From NCBI RefSeq assembly GCF_000001735.4, contig NC_003076.8, forward strand, positions 14,573,835 through 14,637,834: 64,000 nt of DNA. The letters run 5' to 3'. The stretch comes from Arabidopsis thaliana (taxonomy: Eukaryota > Streptophyta > Magnoliopsida > Brassicales > Brassicaceae). Below the pieces are notes generated by a model that saw nothing but the letters and a program-made list of their open reading frames with translations, was not told the origin of the DNA and ran no database searches. The position numbers were made by a program, and so were the translations under genes. This document shows, one piece after another, positions 25,896 to 36,638 of the stretch (position 1 is its first letter; every line of letters starts with the position of its first letter).

Positions 25896-27605
25896 CCCTT
25901 TTTACAACTCTTTTTTTCTCTGTTTTTTGGTTGATGAAATGTATAAGGAATGATAGTTACCGTCCGAGAAATGTGATTGCAAGTGATAAAAAGTAAAATG
26001 CTTCTCGAAAAGAGGTATTGATGACAGTTCAACATTGTATAGGTCTTTTTGGTTCAGTGAGAGACTTTCATTTTTCAGTCTCTTAATGGAAACCTAATGA
26101 ATTTCTTGTTTACGACTAAGAGAAAATATTTATCATAAAACAATTTTCGTTTCTTCCTCATTCTAAAAAGCGAAAAACAGAGAAACCCCACTGATTACTT
26201 TGAAAACATTTTTGAAAGCTATTTTTTTCTTAAAAAAAATGTTTGAAAGATATGTTTTCTTAAAAACAATTCATTCATTTTTGTTTTCAAATTTTGTAAA
26301 TCAGACTAAAAAATCCAAAAAGGTCATAGATCATAGGGTAATATTAGGGAGTAGCCAAATTTGACATCATAGTAAAAAAAAACTAACCATGTGTCAGATT
26401 TTTCTTGTAAATGATACTTTTTATGGTGTGATAGGGGTGAGAAAAAGACTAATTAACCTTGTAAACTTACGGTTTTTACAATGATACATTTGTTTATGGT
26501 AGTGGAGATTTCATAAGGTTTAGTGAAAAAAAAGAAAAAATACTCATAAGGTTCAGTGAAAAAAAAAAAGAGACTATGAGGTGGAAGTCATAATCATCGT
26601 GACATTATTATAGAGTAAGTAGTCCAAAAAAGGACTCATATGACGGCAAAAATTAAAGAAAAAAAGAAAAACATCATGTACTTTTTTAAAATAACATGAA
26701 TAAAATAAAAATAACGAAAGAAATACTTGGTAATTGTACAAAATCTTATGTATTTCTGAACAATAGCATATAAAAATAAATAATAGCTGGAATATTAAAA
26801 GATCACATGTAAAATATACCATGAAAATTTAAGAAGTGATATGAAATATACCATGAAAATTTTAAAAAATCTTATGTATGTTAAACGGAAAGATACCAGT
26901 ACATCATAAAATATTATATAAATTCAGAAAAACCATGAAAATTTAAGAAGTGAGATGAATCAAATAAAAATAACAAATAAACAATTTGGCATTTGGTCAT
27001 TGTCAAGGTGAAATTATTACGGAGTAAGTGGTAGTAGAAAATATTCGAAGAGAAGTTGACGACATAGATCTGACGATAAAGAGAATCCAGCAAAAGAAAG
27101 ATCGAGAAAGAAAAAACAGAGAGAAAAAGAGAGAAGATGAAAAAATAATATTTTAATAGTTTTATTTGCCTCTCTGATCATTTATTCTATCCTTTTTAGT
27201 GGCATGGCTATTTTTTGTATATTCTCTAAATCATAAGTTTAACAAAACTAAAAATTGCTCTTTAACCTAGGATCTTACAACAAAAAAAATGAACCTTCTA
27301 ATGAAAAACATTGAAAAGCCTAAAACTCGTTTGTGTGCCTTAAATTAATTAAAATTCAAAACTCTGAAACGGGACACGTGGATTTAGTTTGAGAAATGTG
27401 TTCAATATGTGCTCTACGAGCTCCTGATCGATTTTTACCACCATATAATAAAGAACATTGCCAACCATTTTTGAACACTTTCAAGTATACAACCTACCTA
27501 GCTAAGATCAAGATGGATGAAGCGTAACATTTTTTCTTTTCATGCTTCTTTCTTTTTCAAGGGATTTTTTATTTTTAGTTTTCTCTATTAGTCTTTTTTT
27601 CTAAC
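25855..27605. repeat. Old tandem duplication, copy A
   Basis: Four collinear blocks match copy B: 25861-26025 with 28596-28740 (last codons and 3' UTR of the small gene), 27225-27275 with 28796-28850, 27340-27490 with 29945-30070, and 27505-27605 with 30190-30310. Examples are AAGATAAGAGACGTGAAA and GATAGTTACCGTC. Copy A has extra sequence between the first two blocks, including short direct repeats such as ATACCATGAAAATTT near 26815-26945. There is no coding frame outside the gene end. Confidence 0.65.
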
Positions 27606-28584
27606 ATACTATAATCTACTATAAAAAATTCATCAAACATACGATTTGAGTTTACATTTGATTCCATTTTGGATAAAAGTGATTATTTTATGTAAATATT
27701 TATATAGGAGCTTTTATGAATATAGGTATGTTTTGGCCAAAAGTTTATAAAAAAAAAAAATCATATTTTACTTGGGCTTATAAATTTGGGTACTTTTGGA
27801 CTAATGAAAAGACAATTTTGTCTTTGGATTTATTGTTGATAAATTCACTTGATCTTCTCCGTTGTGCCACAAATTTTCCGACCATGAAACTTCGCTTCTC
27901 ACCGTCGGCTCTTGCCTTATCAACATAGATTCAGTATTCTATCAACATCATCACTTTTAACTCCATTAATACAATTTCTCTCAGTCTCATTAGACTCACA
28001 AACCGTTGATTCCCATAACCTCTTTCGATTAACCCAATTGCTTAAATTGAATGAGAGTTTTGATGGAAGGAATCTAAAACATAAAGAAATAATATATAGG
28101 AAACCCAAGAAATCTAATTTTAGATATAGATCAAATCAATTAAACTCTAATTCATCTATATTTGTAAACAAAATTCGATCGTTATTATCGAAGATAAACA
28201 ATTGTAGCGTTCTCTGGACGATCACAAATATTCTTATTCATTGCTTTGTGTGTCTTTAAACTCCTACAAAAGAAAGTTTTGGGATCGTTTTGTTAGTGTG
28301 GATTTGAGACGCTTACATATTATGTTGTTCACTGGTTTAAGAGAAGAAAATAGGTTTTCATCGTGCATGAATGTGTCTAAATCTATAAGTATATTAAAAA
28401 GTGCTACATCAGACAATACCTCCGATATAATTGTGCTATTCTCGTAATTGATCTTATTTGTATATGATATATTTAAACTATTTTATATATACGTTTAGTC
28501 TCGTTGTTTCTATTTTTTTTTCATTTAATTTATTGATTTTTTTTGGCTAAAAAAGAGAAAAAGGAAAAGAAAAAGACGGTCAAC
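27606..28584. other. Spacer between the two duplication copies
   Basis: AT-rich sequence with a moderately richer part (27850-28250) holding two short plus-strand open frames (70 and 115 codons). They show no recognisable domain, and the longer one lacks an ATG start. It may be a decayed gene fragment; I cannot name a source. Confidence 0.4.
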
Positions 28585-30315
28585 TTTGACTCCAGAAGAT
28601 AAGAGACGTGAAAACGTCTGTGTTGACCAATTTTTTTTTTTTTTTGGCTTCAAATGTAAGGAAAGATAGTTACCGTCGGAGAAACGTATTGCTAGCGATG
28701 ATGAAAAGTAAAATGCTTCTGGAAAATAGGTATTTATTCTTACAAAATTATTATTAATTATTTCAAAATCTGTTAATTAGAGTAATCCAAAAGAGGTCTC
28801 AAATCATAAGCTTAACAAAGCTAAAATGAGCTCTAAAACCTAGAGCTTTTAAAAACACTAGGTGAGTACCTACGCTACGTGTGGGTTGTTGATTTGAAAA
28901 TCGTTTTAAAATAATTATGTTTAACTATTTTTATTGCTAATTTATATTATTTTCGTGTATGTTATTATGTAGTTAATAAAGTTATATTCATTTTATGTAA
29001 TTATAGTTGTATAGTTAGATTCACTTTTGATTCAAATATCAATTATATTTTTTTCATATATAAATCTTCTTCTATATATACCCAAGATTCTAATTTTTTT
29101 TAATTATCATAAAATACTTACATCAACAATATATTATACAATGGTATGCAATTATGTTATTAATTGGTTTGAAAGTTGTCTAACTTGATTGTAAGCAACC
29201 AATTTCAATCTATGTATTCTCTTCTAATCTAGTATTCCAATCACAGAATGATAGGTTCATGGCTAAATATTGGATTAACATAATTTGAATAACAAATGTA
29301 TAACTAACCACTCATTTGCTTTAAAAGTTTTCACATGAAAGAGAAAAAAAAAAATAAAAAAAAATAGTCTTTTAGGTCAACATTTTTAGGTTTCTCTCTT
29401 TGCATTTGCATATAGCCATATTGGAGAGAGTGTTGTATATTGAAGTTTTTGGTATATCTACGTCTTAAAAGACCATTACTTAAAAAAACATGCATGTCAT
29501 TATTAATGTTACCAATTTATCATAAAGCACAAAAAGATCATATCATGTAGACCAAAAAATATAATAATAACAAAAGACTAAGTTAAAATTACTAAACTAA
29601 GAAAGGTTAAATAGCAAACAACTATGTTGCAATACACGAAAATTTCTAGTTGTTATCAAGTAATGACTATTAAAAAAATAGCAAAAAAGGAAAAGTAAAA
29701 TGAAAGTAATTTTGATTTTTTATATTTTTTTCTTTTAAATGAAGATATTTAGTTAAGAGTGGGATTAATGTATGATTCAATTCAATGTAAAACTTTAAAT
29801 TTTTTATCATTAAGTTTTATTATTTTTTAATGATATTAATTTAGAATGACATGTGGCACTTACTGGTGTGTTGATGTGTCATTCATATGCAGATAATTGG
29901 CCAACTTTCATATAATTTTTCTAAGCCAGTAATGAAAACATTAAGAAGGAATCCAAAACTATGAAATGGGACATGTGGAGAGACATGCTTAAATAATATT
30001 GACGATCGATTTTTTTATCACCATAAAATAATAAAAATTGCCAAGCATTATCGAGCGCCTTCAAGCACCACTCTCTCTATAACCCACTGGCAAAAACATA
30101 CGGATTGTGCAAATGCAATTCAATCAATCACTAACCAAATCTTCCATCTTTCGACAAAACTTCATTATGCAAATGCTGATATGCAACCTAGGATAGATTA
30201 AGCACGCACATGATGGGAAATTTCTTTTCAAATAACATTGCTTCTTTCTTTTTTAAAAGGTTTTTGTTTTTTTTTTCATTTTTCTCCATGTTAGTCTTTT
30301 TTTTTTTCTTCATTT
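28585..30315. repeat. Old tandem duplication, copy B, with an insertion
   Basis: It contains a broken copy of the last codons of the small gene (AAGATAAGAGACGTGAAAACG, then TGTTGACC) plus its 3' UTR, and the three later blocks listed for copy A. About 1.07 kb at 28858-29930 is absent from copy A and looks inserted. The remainder is AT-rich. Confidence 0.65.
28858..29930 (-). mobile_element. Possible non-autonomous Helitron inside duplication copy B
   Basis: Comparison with copy A shows the surrounding blocks are contiguous there, so this segment was inserted. Its left edge reads A/CTAGGTGAGTACC followed by CTACGCTACGTGTGGG. In reverse complement this is a weak hairpin followed by CTAG and then T, the form of a Helitron 3' end. 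The opposite end (TC on the minus strand) cannot be fixed; about 29892-29930 is possible. It has no coding content. Confidence 0.42.
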
Positions 30316-30532
30316 GAATCAACATTCGAGAAGACTACGGGTCAAAACAAATTATGAACAATTTCAAATAGAAAGTTTCCTTTATTAGTTATTTATAAGT
30401 GTGAAACGAAATTGTTCTTTCTTAAAAAATAAAGGAGACGACCAGATGGGGGGAACTACAACACTCAACCCCTCCATAGAGTAATGAATAAATGCGACAA
30501 GTATTAAAATAATTATGAATAAGAAATGAAAA

Positions 30533-31360
30533 TTATAGTCTAAACCTGTATTTGCAGTTACTACTTCTAACCCTAATCACACTGTTAGCAGCCAAGCTAT
30601 CAACGGATACACCACACCTAACCAAAAATCTTACTTTCATCAACTTTAATTTCCCGAGTTTGATCCGAACCGGTTGGGTAACTCTAATCCGCAACGGTAT
30701 ACTTCCTGTTAACCGTTGTTGCTCTTGCAATGTCGTCATTAAACTTGTTGCATTTTGAGTAAAACCAGTCATTTCTACCAATATAATAGTAGTATTCTCA
30801 TGTCCTTGGTAGAATTTTGGCAACGACCCTGTAGAAATAACGAAATCCGGTTTAACTATTTGAACCAATTTAAACCGACCAAACGAACAGATTTTAATTT
30901 TTAACGTACCATTACTGATTCTGGTTTGCATGTACAAGACACTAATCTTGCTTCCATCTTCATAGTAAATTCCAATTTTCTCGTTGGGATTTTTCGCGGT
31001 TATGGTAACGTTAAATGCGGTGGATAAACTCAAGTCTTGGTTTAGTTGAAACCGGGTTAGCTGTAACCGGTCAATATTGTAATCCGGAAATTTTGGTCTA
31101 AATACAAGGTAGAGTATACCAACGATCGCTCCTACGATGACAATAAGGAGAAAGAGGACAAGAAGCGTGTAGCACACGCATCTGCACCAACAACTTCTTG
31201 ATCCTTTCTTCTCCCTCGGAGGATCCAACGGTGCTGCTTGCTGTGTCTTGGTAGGATCACCATGTTCCGATCTTGAGGAACCACGTGGAACAAGGGGAGC
31301 CGTTGGATGTGGCGGCGCTTCGGGGTCGCTCACCGGATGAATTTTCTGGTGATCGGACAT
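30533..31360 (-). CDS. NHL25: NDR1/HIN1-like protein, LEA_2 domain
   Basis: The product has a proline-rich cytosolic N-terminus (motif LVPRGSSRSEHGDP), a cysteine patch (CWCRCVCY), one membrane helix (LLVLFLLIVIVGAIVGILYLV) and an extracytosolic LEA_2 domain with NVTITAKNPNEKIGIYY. Exons are 31360-30910 and 30828-30533 with an 81-nt intron (30909-30829, GTACGT...CTACAG). Spliced length is 248 residues; because 81 is a multiple of three and has no stop, the unspliced frame reads 275. Family members such as NHL6 lack the intron-coded insert, so the spliced form is favoured. NHL proteins act at the plasma membrane in defence and stress signalling; this assignment is by similarity and synteny. 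Confidence 0.88.
   Translation of the reverse strand: MSDHQKIHPVSDPEAPPHPTAPLVPRGSSRSEHGDPTKTQQAAPLDPPREKKGSRSCWCRCVCYTLLVLFLLIVIVGAIVGILYLVFRPKFPDYNIDRLQLTRFQLNQDLSLSTAFNVTITAKNPNEKIGIYYEDGSKISVLYMQTRISNGTLKIKICSFGRFKLVQIVKPDFVISTGSLPKFYQGHENTTIILVEMTGFTQNATSLMTTLQEQQRLTGSIPLRIRVTQPVRIKLGKLKLMKVRFLVRCGVSVDSLAANSVIRVRSSNCKYRFRL
30829..30909 (-). other. 81-nt in-frame intron of NHL25
   Basis: GT-AG ends, length a multiple of three, no in-frame stop. Removing it restores the motif ISNGSLPKFYQGHENTT, which is conserved in NHL paralogues. Retention would insert 27 residues into the LEA_2 fold. Confidence 0.8.
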
Positions 31361-31457
31361 GTTCTTGATTCGGCTTTAAGTTTGGGGTATTTTGAAGTTA
31401 ATAAAGAGAAGCAAGTGTTAATGGAGAAGAGTGTCTTCACGTTTTGTTTTAGTTAAT

Positions 31458-31468
31458 TGTATATATAA
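31458..31468 (-). promoter_or_regulatory. TATA box of NHL25
   Basis: On the minus strand the sequence CTTATATATAC lies about 100 nt upstream of the NHL25 start codon, a normal TATA position for a leader of roughly 70 nt. Confidence 0.5.
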
Positions 31469-32149
31469 GCTGTTTGGTGTTGTTAAATAAAGTAATAGTA
31501 TGAAGAGAAAAGTAGAGAAAGCGACTCTTGCATGAAATAAAGGAATATTTAATGTTCTTTCATACCAAACGTGTCTTTTGAATTTCCTGCTCCTTTTTTG
31601 GACCGTAATCGTGACTGGTTGATTAGTTTAATTAATTTGGAAATTCAAGTTTTAACTAGAAGAAATATTTGTCAATGTTGGGTTCCGCTGCCACGAAGAT
31701 GAAAGTTCTTACATGCTCCGTAAGTCCTTATAGACGACAATGGGTAGAAGAAATATTTATCATGTATGCCGTGATGTCAACACTTTTTTTTTATTTTGGC
31801 AGCGGCAACACATTTTAAAATCATTTATTTTTATCAGTTTTACAAAAGCGATTACAAAAATTATAGACATTTGTTTTTGCATCAGATAAAGTTTACATAA
31901 AAATTATATAAAATATACACCTGTAACCTATATTGTATATGATTTAAATATATATATACATACCTAGATATAAAATGGTTTAATGTGTCCAAACTTTAAA
32001 CTACATTTCTAGGAAGAAATCGTTTTACTATGTCTAAACTATAGAAGAAAACTTCGGGAAAACAATCTATTTTCTACGAAAATATTACATTGTATCAGTC
32101 TACCAGATTCACATTAATCTTTGGCCTTGTGCTAGATTTTTTGAAAAAA

Positions 32150-32820
32150 TTTTCTCAATCAATATCTCCATAAATCTATTATTTTTAACTATATACTCAC
32201 ACATTTAGGTTTTTAAGTTATTAGGGGAGATGTAATTTTGATGGGCTAAAGTATGAACTTGGGTCTCACAATTTTCCCCTACTTAAAGAGAATTTGTCTT
32301 TGAATTCAAAATTCATGGTTGAGCATGTCGTCCTTAAAAAGTTATGGGTAGTCTTCTTGCATTACTCCTTCGGATTTCCACGGTATCTGTTGAATTCCAT
32401 CTCTTTCTTAACAACTTTGAATCGACTTTGATTTCTTTCCACTTTAACTTTTCTATTTGAATCGTCGAAATGATATGCCCTGTATGAAAACATAAACTTT
32501 ACAGAACAACTTTAAACGCAAGTCACACTCCTTTGGTGCTTTTTATCTTTTAGAAAAAACCTCCTTCCTGTTTATCAAATACTAAAAACATTTTAGTCTT
32601 TTATAAAACATTTTTCTAAAAAAAACGGATTATAATATATATATATGTATTTTTTAATTTAGTCTTTTTCATGTTAACACCACCTTGATTTTATCCTCTG
32701 TTCTAATACCATTTGTCTCACCCGTCTCCCTCAACGTTGAGACGACATGCTTTCACCTTACTTAACATAGACAACGTTTCCAAAAAGACCATGATCGATT
32801 TGCAACGTTTCGAGACCGAC
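32150..32820 (-). mobile_element. Deleted remnant of a Ty3/gypsy-type LTR retrotransposon
   Basis: On the minus strand, TGGTATTAGAAC at 32711-32700 differs by two transitions from the initiator-tRNA-Met primer-binding site TGGTATCAGAGC and follows a GAGACA end. About 400 bp on, the frame reads EFKDKFSLSRG and stops. It is followed by a purine tract (AAGTAGGGGAAAATTG) and TGAGACCC, which looks like a 3' LTR start. Almost all of gag-pol is missing. The two LTR stumps cannot be aligned convincingly, so boundaries are approximate. Confidence 0.4.
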
Positions 32821-33149
32821 AAATGACTGGATTTCATTATAATTTTCGAGATCAACATAAAAAACCAACAAAATGAAAACTAGATTTCATTATAATTTTC
32901 GTAATACATTGAATTGATATTCATTTTTAAGACATTTTTCCAAAATAATTTTATTTTTCTAGATATAAGTGACAATAATTTCAATTTCATTATTGATTGG
33001 TTATTGATTATTGTAATAACAAAATATTATATTAATTTATAAGTAACAATAACAATCAAATGTTATTATAAATATACTAAAAAGAAATCGCAAACCCGGG
33101 TCCTTACCCAGTTCATTATATTTCTTAGATTATATACTAGTCCTTTCAC

Positions 33150-33920
33150 AGCTTTCCCTTCCAGTCTTTCTCGTTCTGGCTTATGCAGAGGTGCATGAAC
33201 AACAGACTGAGTATCTTTCCGCATCCGTTGATCCTCTTACATAGATCGTTAAACCAAGGTTTTCCTTCAAGAGGCGCCAAAAGATCCTCAACTGAGATGA
33301 GGCCTTTACCCTCAGACTCTGGATACGCTTCAGTATAGAGTACATGTCTCTTCTTATGTAAACAAAAAAACACACTTAAAGAAATGCAATGAACAGAAGC
33401 TAATAGCAAAACTCTGAGAAGAAAGACTCAGTCTTTACCTTGAAAGGCAGCACTTGGCATTCCAGTGAGACCTTGCAACATCCGTGTGTGTCTATCATCA
33501 TCACCTTCAGCTTCGTCATCATCATTTGACTCCACAGTTTCATCCTATATTGAGATTGAAGACAATTTAAGTCCCAAATTCCCGATAGCAAAAACCCTAA
33601 TTGAGCTAAAACCAAACTCCGAAACCAAAATATGTCTCTTATCTTCTTATCACTAATGTTCAAACCTAATTGAGACAATTTCATCTAGTGAAGAGAAATA
33701 ATAGAACCTCGAAATCCTCGGTAAGCTCTTAATGGTAGTTATCGACGCGGTCATAGCGATTGTTTTTCTTAGACTCTTCCTCAGGCACTCCTTCTTCATA
33801 CTCATACAAAGGACGTTTCTCATTGGCAATAATCTTCAGGATTGAATTAGGCAAATAAGGACCTTTCCTCTTATTGTTCTTAGCTAGGGTTTTCGAAGTA
33901 GTTCTCCTCTTTTCTCCCAT
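33150..33920 (-). pseudogene. UTP14-like gene fragment, broken
   Basis: The N-terminal part of a UTP14 protein (nucleolar small-subunit processome, U3 snoRNP-associated) is recognisable. The exon at 33920-33708 contains TSKTLAKNNKRKGPYLPNSIL and YEYEEGVPEEESKKNNRYDR. The exon at 33544-33439 encodes DDRHTRMLQGLTGMPSAAFQG. The exon from 33352 encodes VLYTEAYPESE and ISVEDLLAPLEGKPW. Lesions are a TAA at 33731-33729 where the family has a tyrosine codon, loss of a short segment after YPESE, and a frameshift near 33235, after which the correct frame would read PLHKPER-like family sequence. The C-terminal two thirds of UTP14 are absent. It is a truncated duplicate; intact UTP14 genes lie elsewhere in Arabidopsis. 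Confidence 0.75.
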
Positions 33921-35185
33921 GGCTGCTTTTGCTTCTTCTTTTTGGTTTGAAAACTTTGGTAGAGATTTTCGTAGGGTTTCTCTTTCTGTTAAATACTAAT
34001 AAAATCGAGTTTTAGAGGAACATGAAAAAAGAAAGATTTCTCAAAAATATACCAACTAAACCGGATAAAATATTTCTCAAAAATATACCAACTAAACCGG
34101 ATGAAATTTGGCATGGTTAAGCGTACCAATATACGATTAAACCGTCAAATTCTTTGGTCAAAACCTAAGAAAACAGGTGCAAAATCAGATTAAAGAGTTT
34201 GACAGAAATACAATATAAACTGATTTTTGGAGTTTGACTTGGATAACATAACGCATCTTGATTTGTTCCATATTGTAGACAATATATTCGTTGTACAACA
34301 ACATCCCTGGAAAAAAACCTTGGAGCATGAACGTTATCACATATATCTAATATATATCAGACTTGTTTTGCTATAACATTGTTCTAACATATATCTAAAC
34401 ATATGTTTAGAATAAAACCTAGAGTACTCATACTTAAATTGAGTGAAATGACTATTAATAATCCAAAAACATTTTTATGAAATCTTGTAAAGATGAAAAC
34501 ATTAGTACGTATAAGATCTAGCACTAGAATTTAATTAATTGATAAATATGAAAATTAAAAATAAAAGATAGAAGTTGTCTTTGGGCTTTTAAAAATAAAT
34601 TTTAGATTTAAATTCATATGATTTTATAAGAAAACAAATTTAGTTTGTCACTAACAAAATAAAATGAATTTGAACTATGTATGAGTTTATATCAACAATT
34701 TATTTGTAATTATTTTATCATACATTTATTCTGTAAAAGTAATATATCATATGTTTATTAATATATTCATACATAAATAAAATAGAAAAATAAAAACTGT
34801 TAAAATATTAGAAAATGTAAGATATCAAATTTTATAGGCTTTTTAGTATTTTTTTAATCATATACTTATATTGAAACAAAATTATTTTATAAAACAATTT
34901 CTACCACGTTACGCAGGCAGATGCATGCAAGTGGTTTGATTTGTGGTTTTCATTAGTTGTACTTGTATGTAGGTGATATCAAATAATTTATTTATTTTAG
35001 TTATGTATTTTAAAAGTAATTTATGTTATATTTGCTAAACTAATTGCTATTAATAAAACATTTATTTGAGAAACAGTTATACAAATGAATATTTTTTGCA
35101 TATTAAACTGATTATCAATTTCAGCTCGGAAAATATGAAATAAATTAATTAGTGATTGAATGCAAACATACAATATTCTTCCTTC
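33921..35185. other. AT-rich intergenic region with a 35-bp tandem duplication
   Basis: ATTTCTCAAAAATATACCAA followed by CTAAACCGGAT occurs twice in tandem at about 34036-34101. The rest is AT-rich with no ORF or RNA gene that I can support. Confidence 0.5.
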
Positions 35186-35188
35186 TAA

Positions 35189-35541
35189 GGGCCTGACTGG
35201 TTTAAACGCAGCTAGTGCGGTTGCGACTGCGGAAGTTTGCGGAAACGGGCGGTTGCGGTTTCAAGGGTGATCAAGTGTTTTGAACGACTGATCGAGCGTT
35301 TGATAATGTGTGCGTTTGCGAGAGTTTTATGACTGGTAAACATGCGGGTGTGATAGTAATTAAATAAAAAATAAGTAATCAAAATAAATATAATATATTA
35401 CTATTAAAAGAAATATAAATACAATATATTATTATGATAAATTGATAATATTAGAAAAATTGAACATTTTTAATAATTAAAACCATAAATAAAACTATTC
35501 ACTTGCGTTTGCGGGTGGCAGAGGGAGAACCAATCAATCCC
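35189..35541. mobile_element. Harbinger/Tourist-like MITE with TAA duplication
   Basis: TAA flanks both sides (35186-35188 and 35542-35544). The ends are inverted: GGGCCTGACTGGTT on the left and, in reverse complement, GGGATTGATTGGTT on the right. The element is 353 bp, non-coding, with several GTTTGCGG/GCGGTTGCGG motifs. A diverged relative lies at 10867-11745. The 3-bp TAA duplication fits PIF/Harbinger elements. Confidence 0.65.
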
Positions 35542-35544
35542 TAA

Positions 35545-36636
35545 GTCTGGTGCTTTGCTTCATTCTCTTGTTCTTGGGCTATTCACTTAATTCACATGAA
35601 TTAGATATTAGTCTTTTTCACCCTCACAATTACTGATCTATATTTCTTTCTTTCTTTCTTGTGTTGTAAGTAGTTTTACCTCAATTTTTTCTGGAATACG
35701 GGCACAACTTGACGATATGAAACCAAGACAGCTAGATTAGGATGGGTACTCTTTAGTGATCAATCATCAAAATTGCTCGCACAAGAAGCAAAAATTGCAT
35801 GCTTATGTTTCATACCATTTGGCGGTTCTGAAGGCTCTAAGCTAGGTTTGAGATCTAGTGTGGAACAAAATTTGGATTTGATCTGATTATCAGAAGCTTT
35901 ATGCGTGATATTGTTTCAAGCATCCGCGGGAAGGAAGTATATGAAGATGCGACCTTTGAATCAATTCATGTACTAAGTTAAGAAGTAGTTTAACAAATCA
36001 TAGCAACTTGGGGATATTTTTTGGAAACCAACAGAGTCGGTCAAATCACAACAGCCCTATTTTGATCTAGTCTGTAGGTCCCAAACAACATCATTATTTG
36101 CCCAAGTTGTCAAGACACAAGAGCATTAAGAGTTTCCTATTTTACCCATGGATCACCAATAAATGTCCAACGGCTCTATTCTCATTTACTTCTTGGGATT
36201 TGTTTCCTACTTTCTAATCTGTGATCGTTTGTTTGAGCATTATATAAGCTCAACTTAGTATTTCATTTGTATTCAAGACTTCTACGAAATAAACAAGTAT
36301 TTTTCTTCAAAAGAATTTTTGAGTTTATGCATTAGAACATAGTGTGGATTCACTAAAGTCTTGGGTGTGTGTGGATCAATTATCTTGTGAATTCAAGTTA
36401 ATTTATTTGTGGTTTGATTGTGGATTCAATCAAGTATGTTGAGTGTGGATTCATTCAAACCGTAAGCCAAGAGACCGGAAAACGTAAACACTAGATGGAT
36501 TCCGAGGTTTGTATCAATAACAAATATATAAATGTAAGAAAAAAAATAATGTGAAATGTATATTTCAGATATTTTTTAGTATAATGATAGAAAATTTAAC
36601 AAAAATGTATAAAGATCCATGTCAGAAGGAGAGACA
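35545..36636. other. Possible solo-LTR-like stretch, no gene
   Basis: From about 36150 to 36540 the sequence has a TATATAAG box, a CATTTGTATTCAAG stretch and an AATAAACAAG signal in the order found in plant LTRs. Short direct repeats of GTGTGGATTCA follow (36350-36460). No primer-binding site, terminal TG...CA pair or target duplication could be fixed. No coding frame. Confidence 0.25.
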
Positions 36637-36638
36637 CA

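Noticed and set aside
27912..28259. A 115-codon ORF as a gene
   Set aside because: It lacks an ATG at the start, has no recognisable domain and lies between duplicated non-coding blocks.
33400..33684. A 94-codon minus-strand ORF beginning MKLSQLG
   Set aside because: It reads the UTP14-like exon in the wrong frame; the correct frame encodes DDRHTRMLQGLTG.
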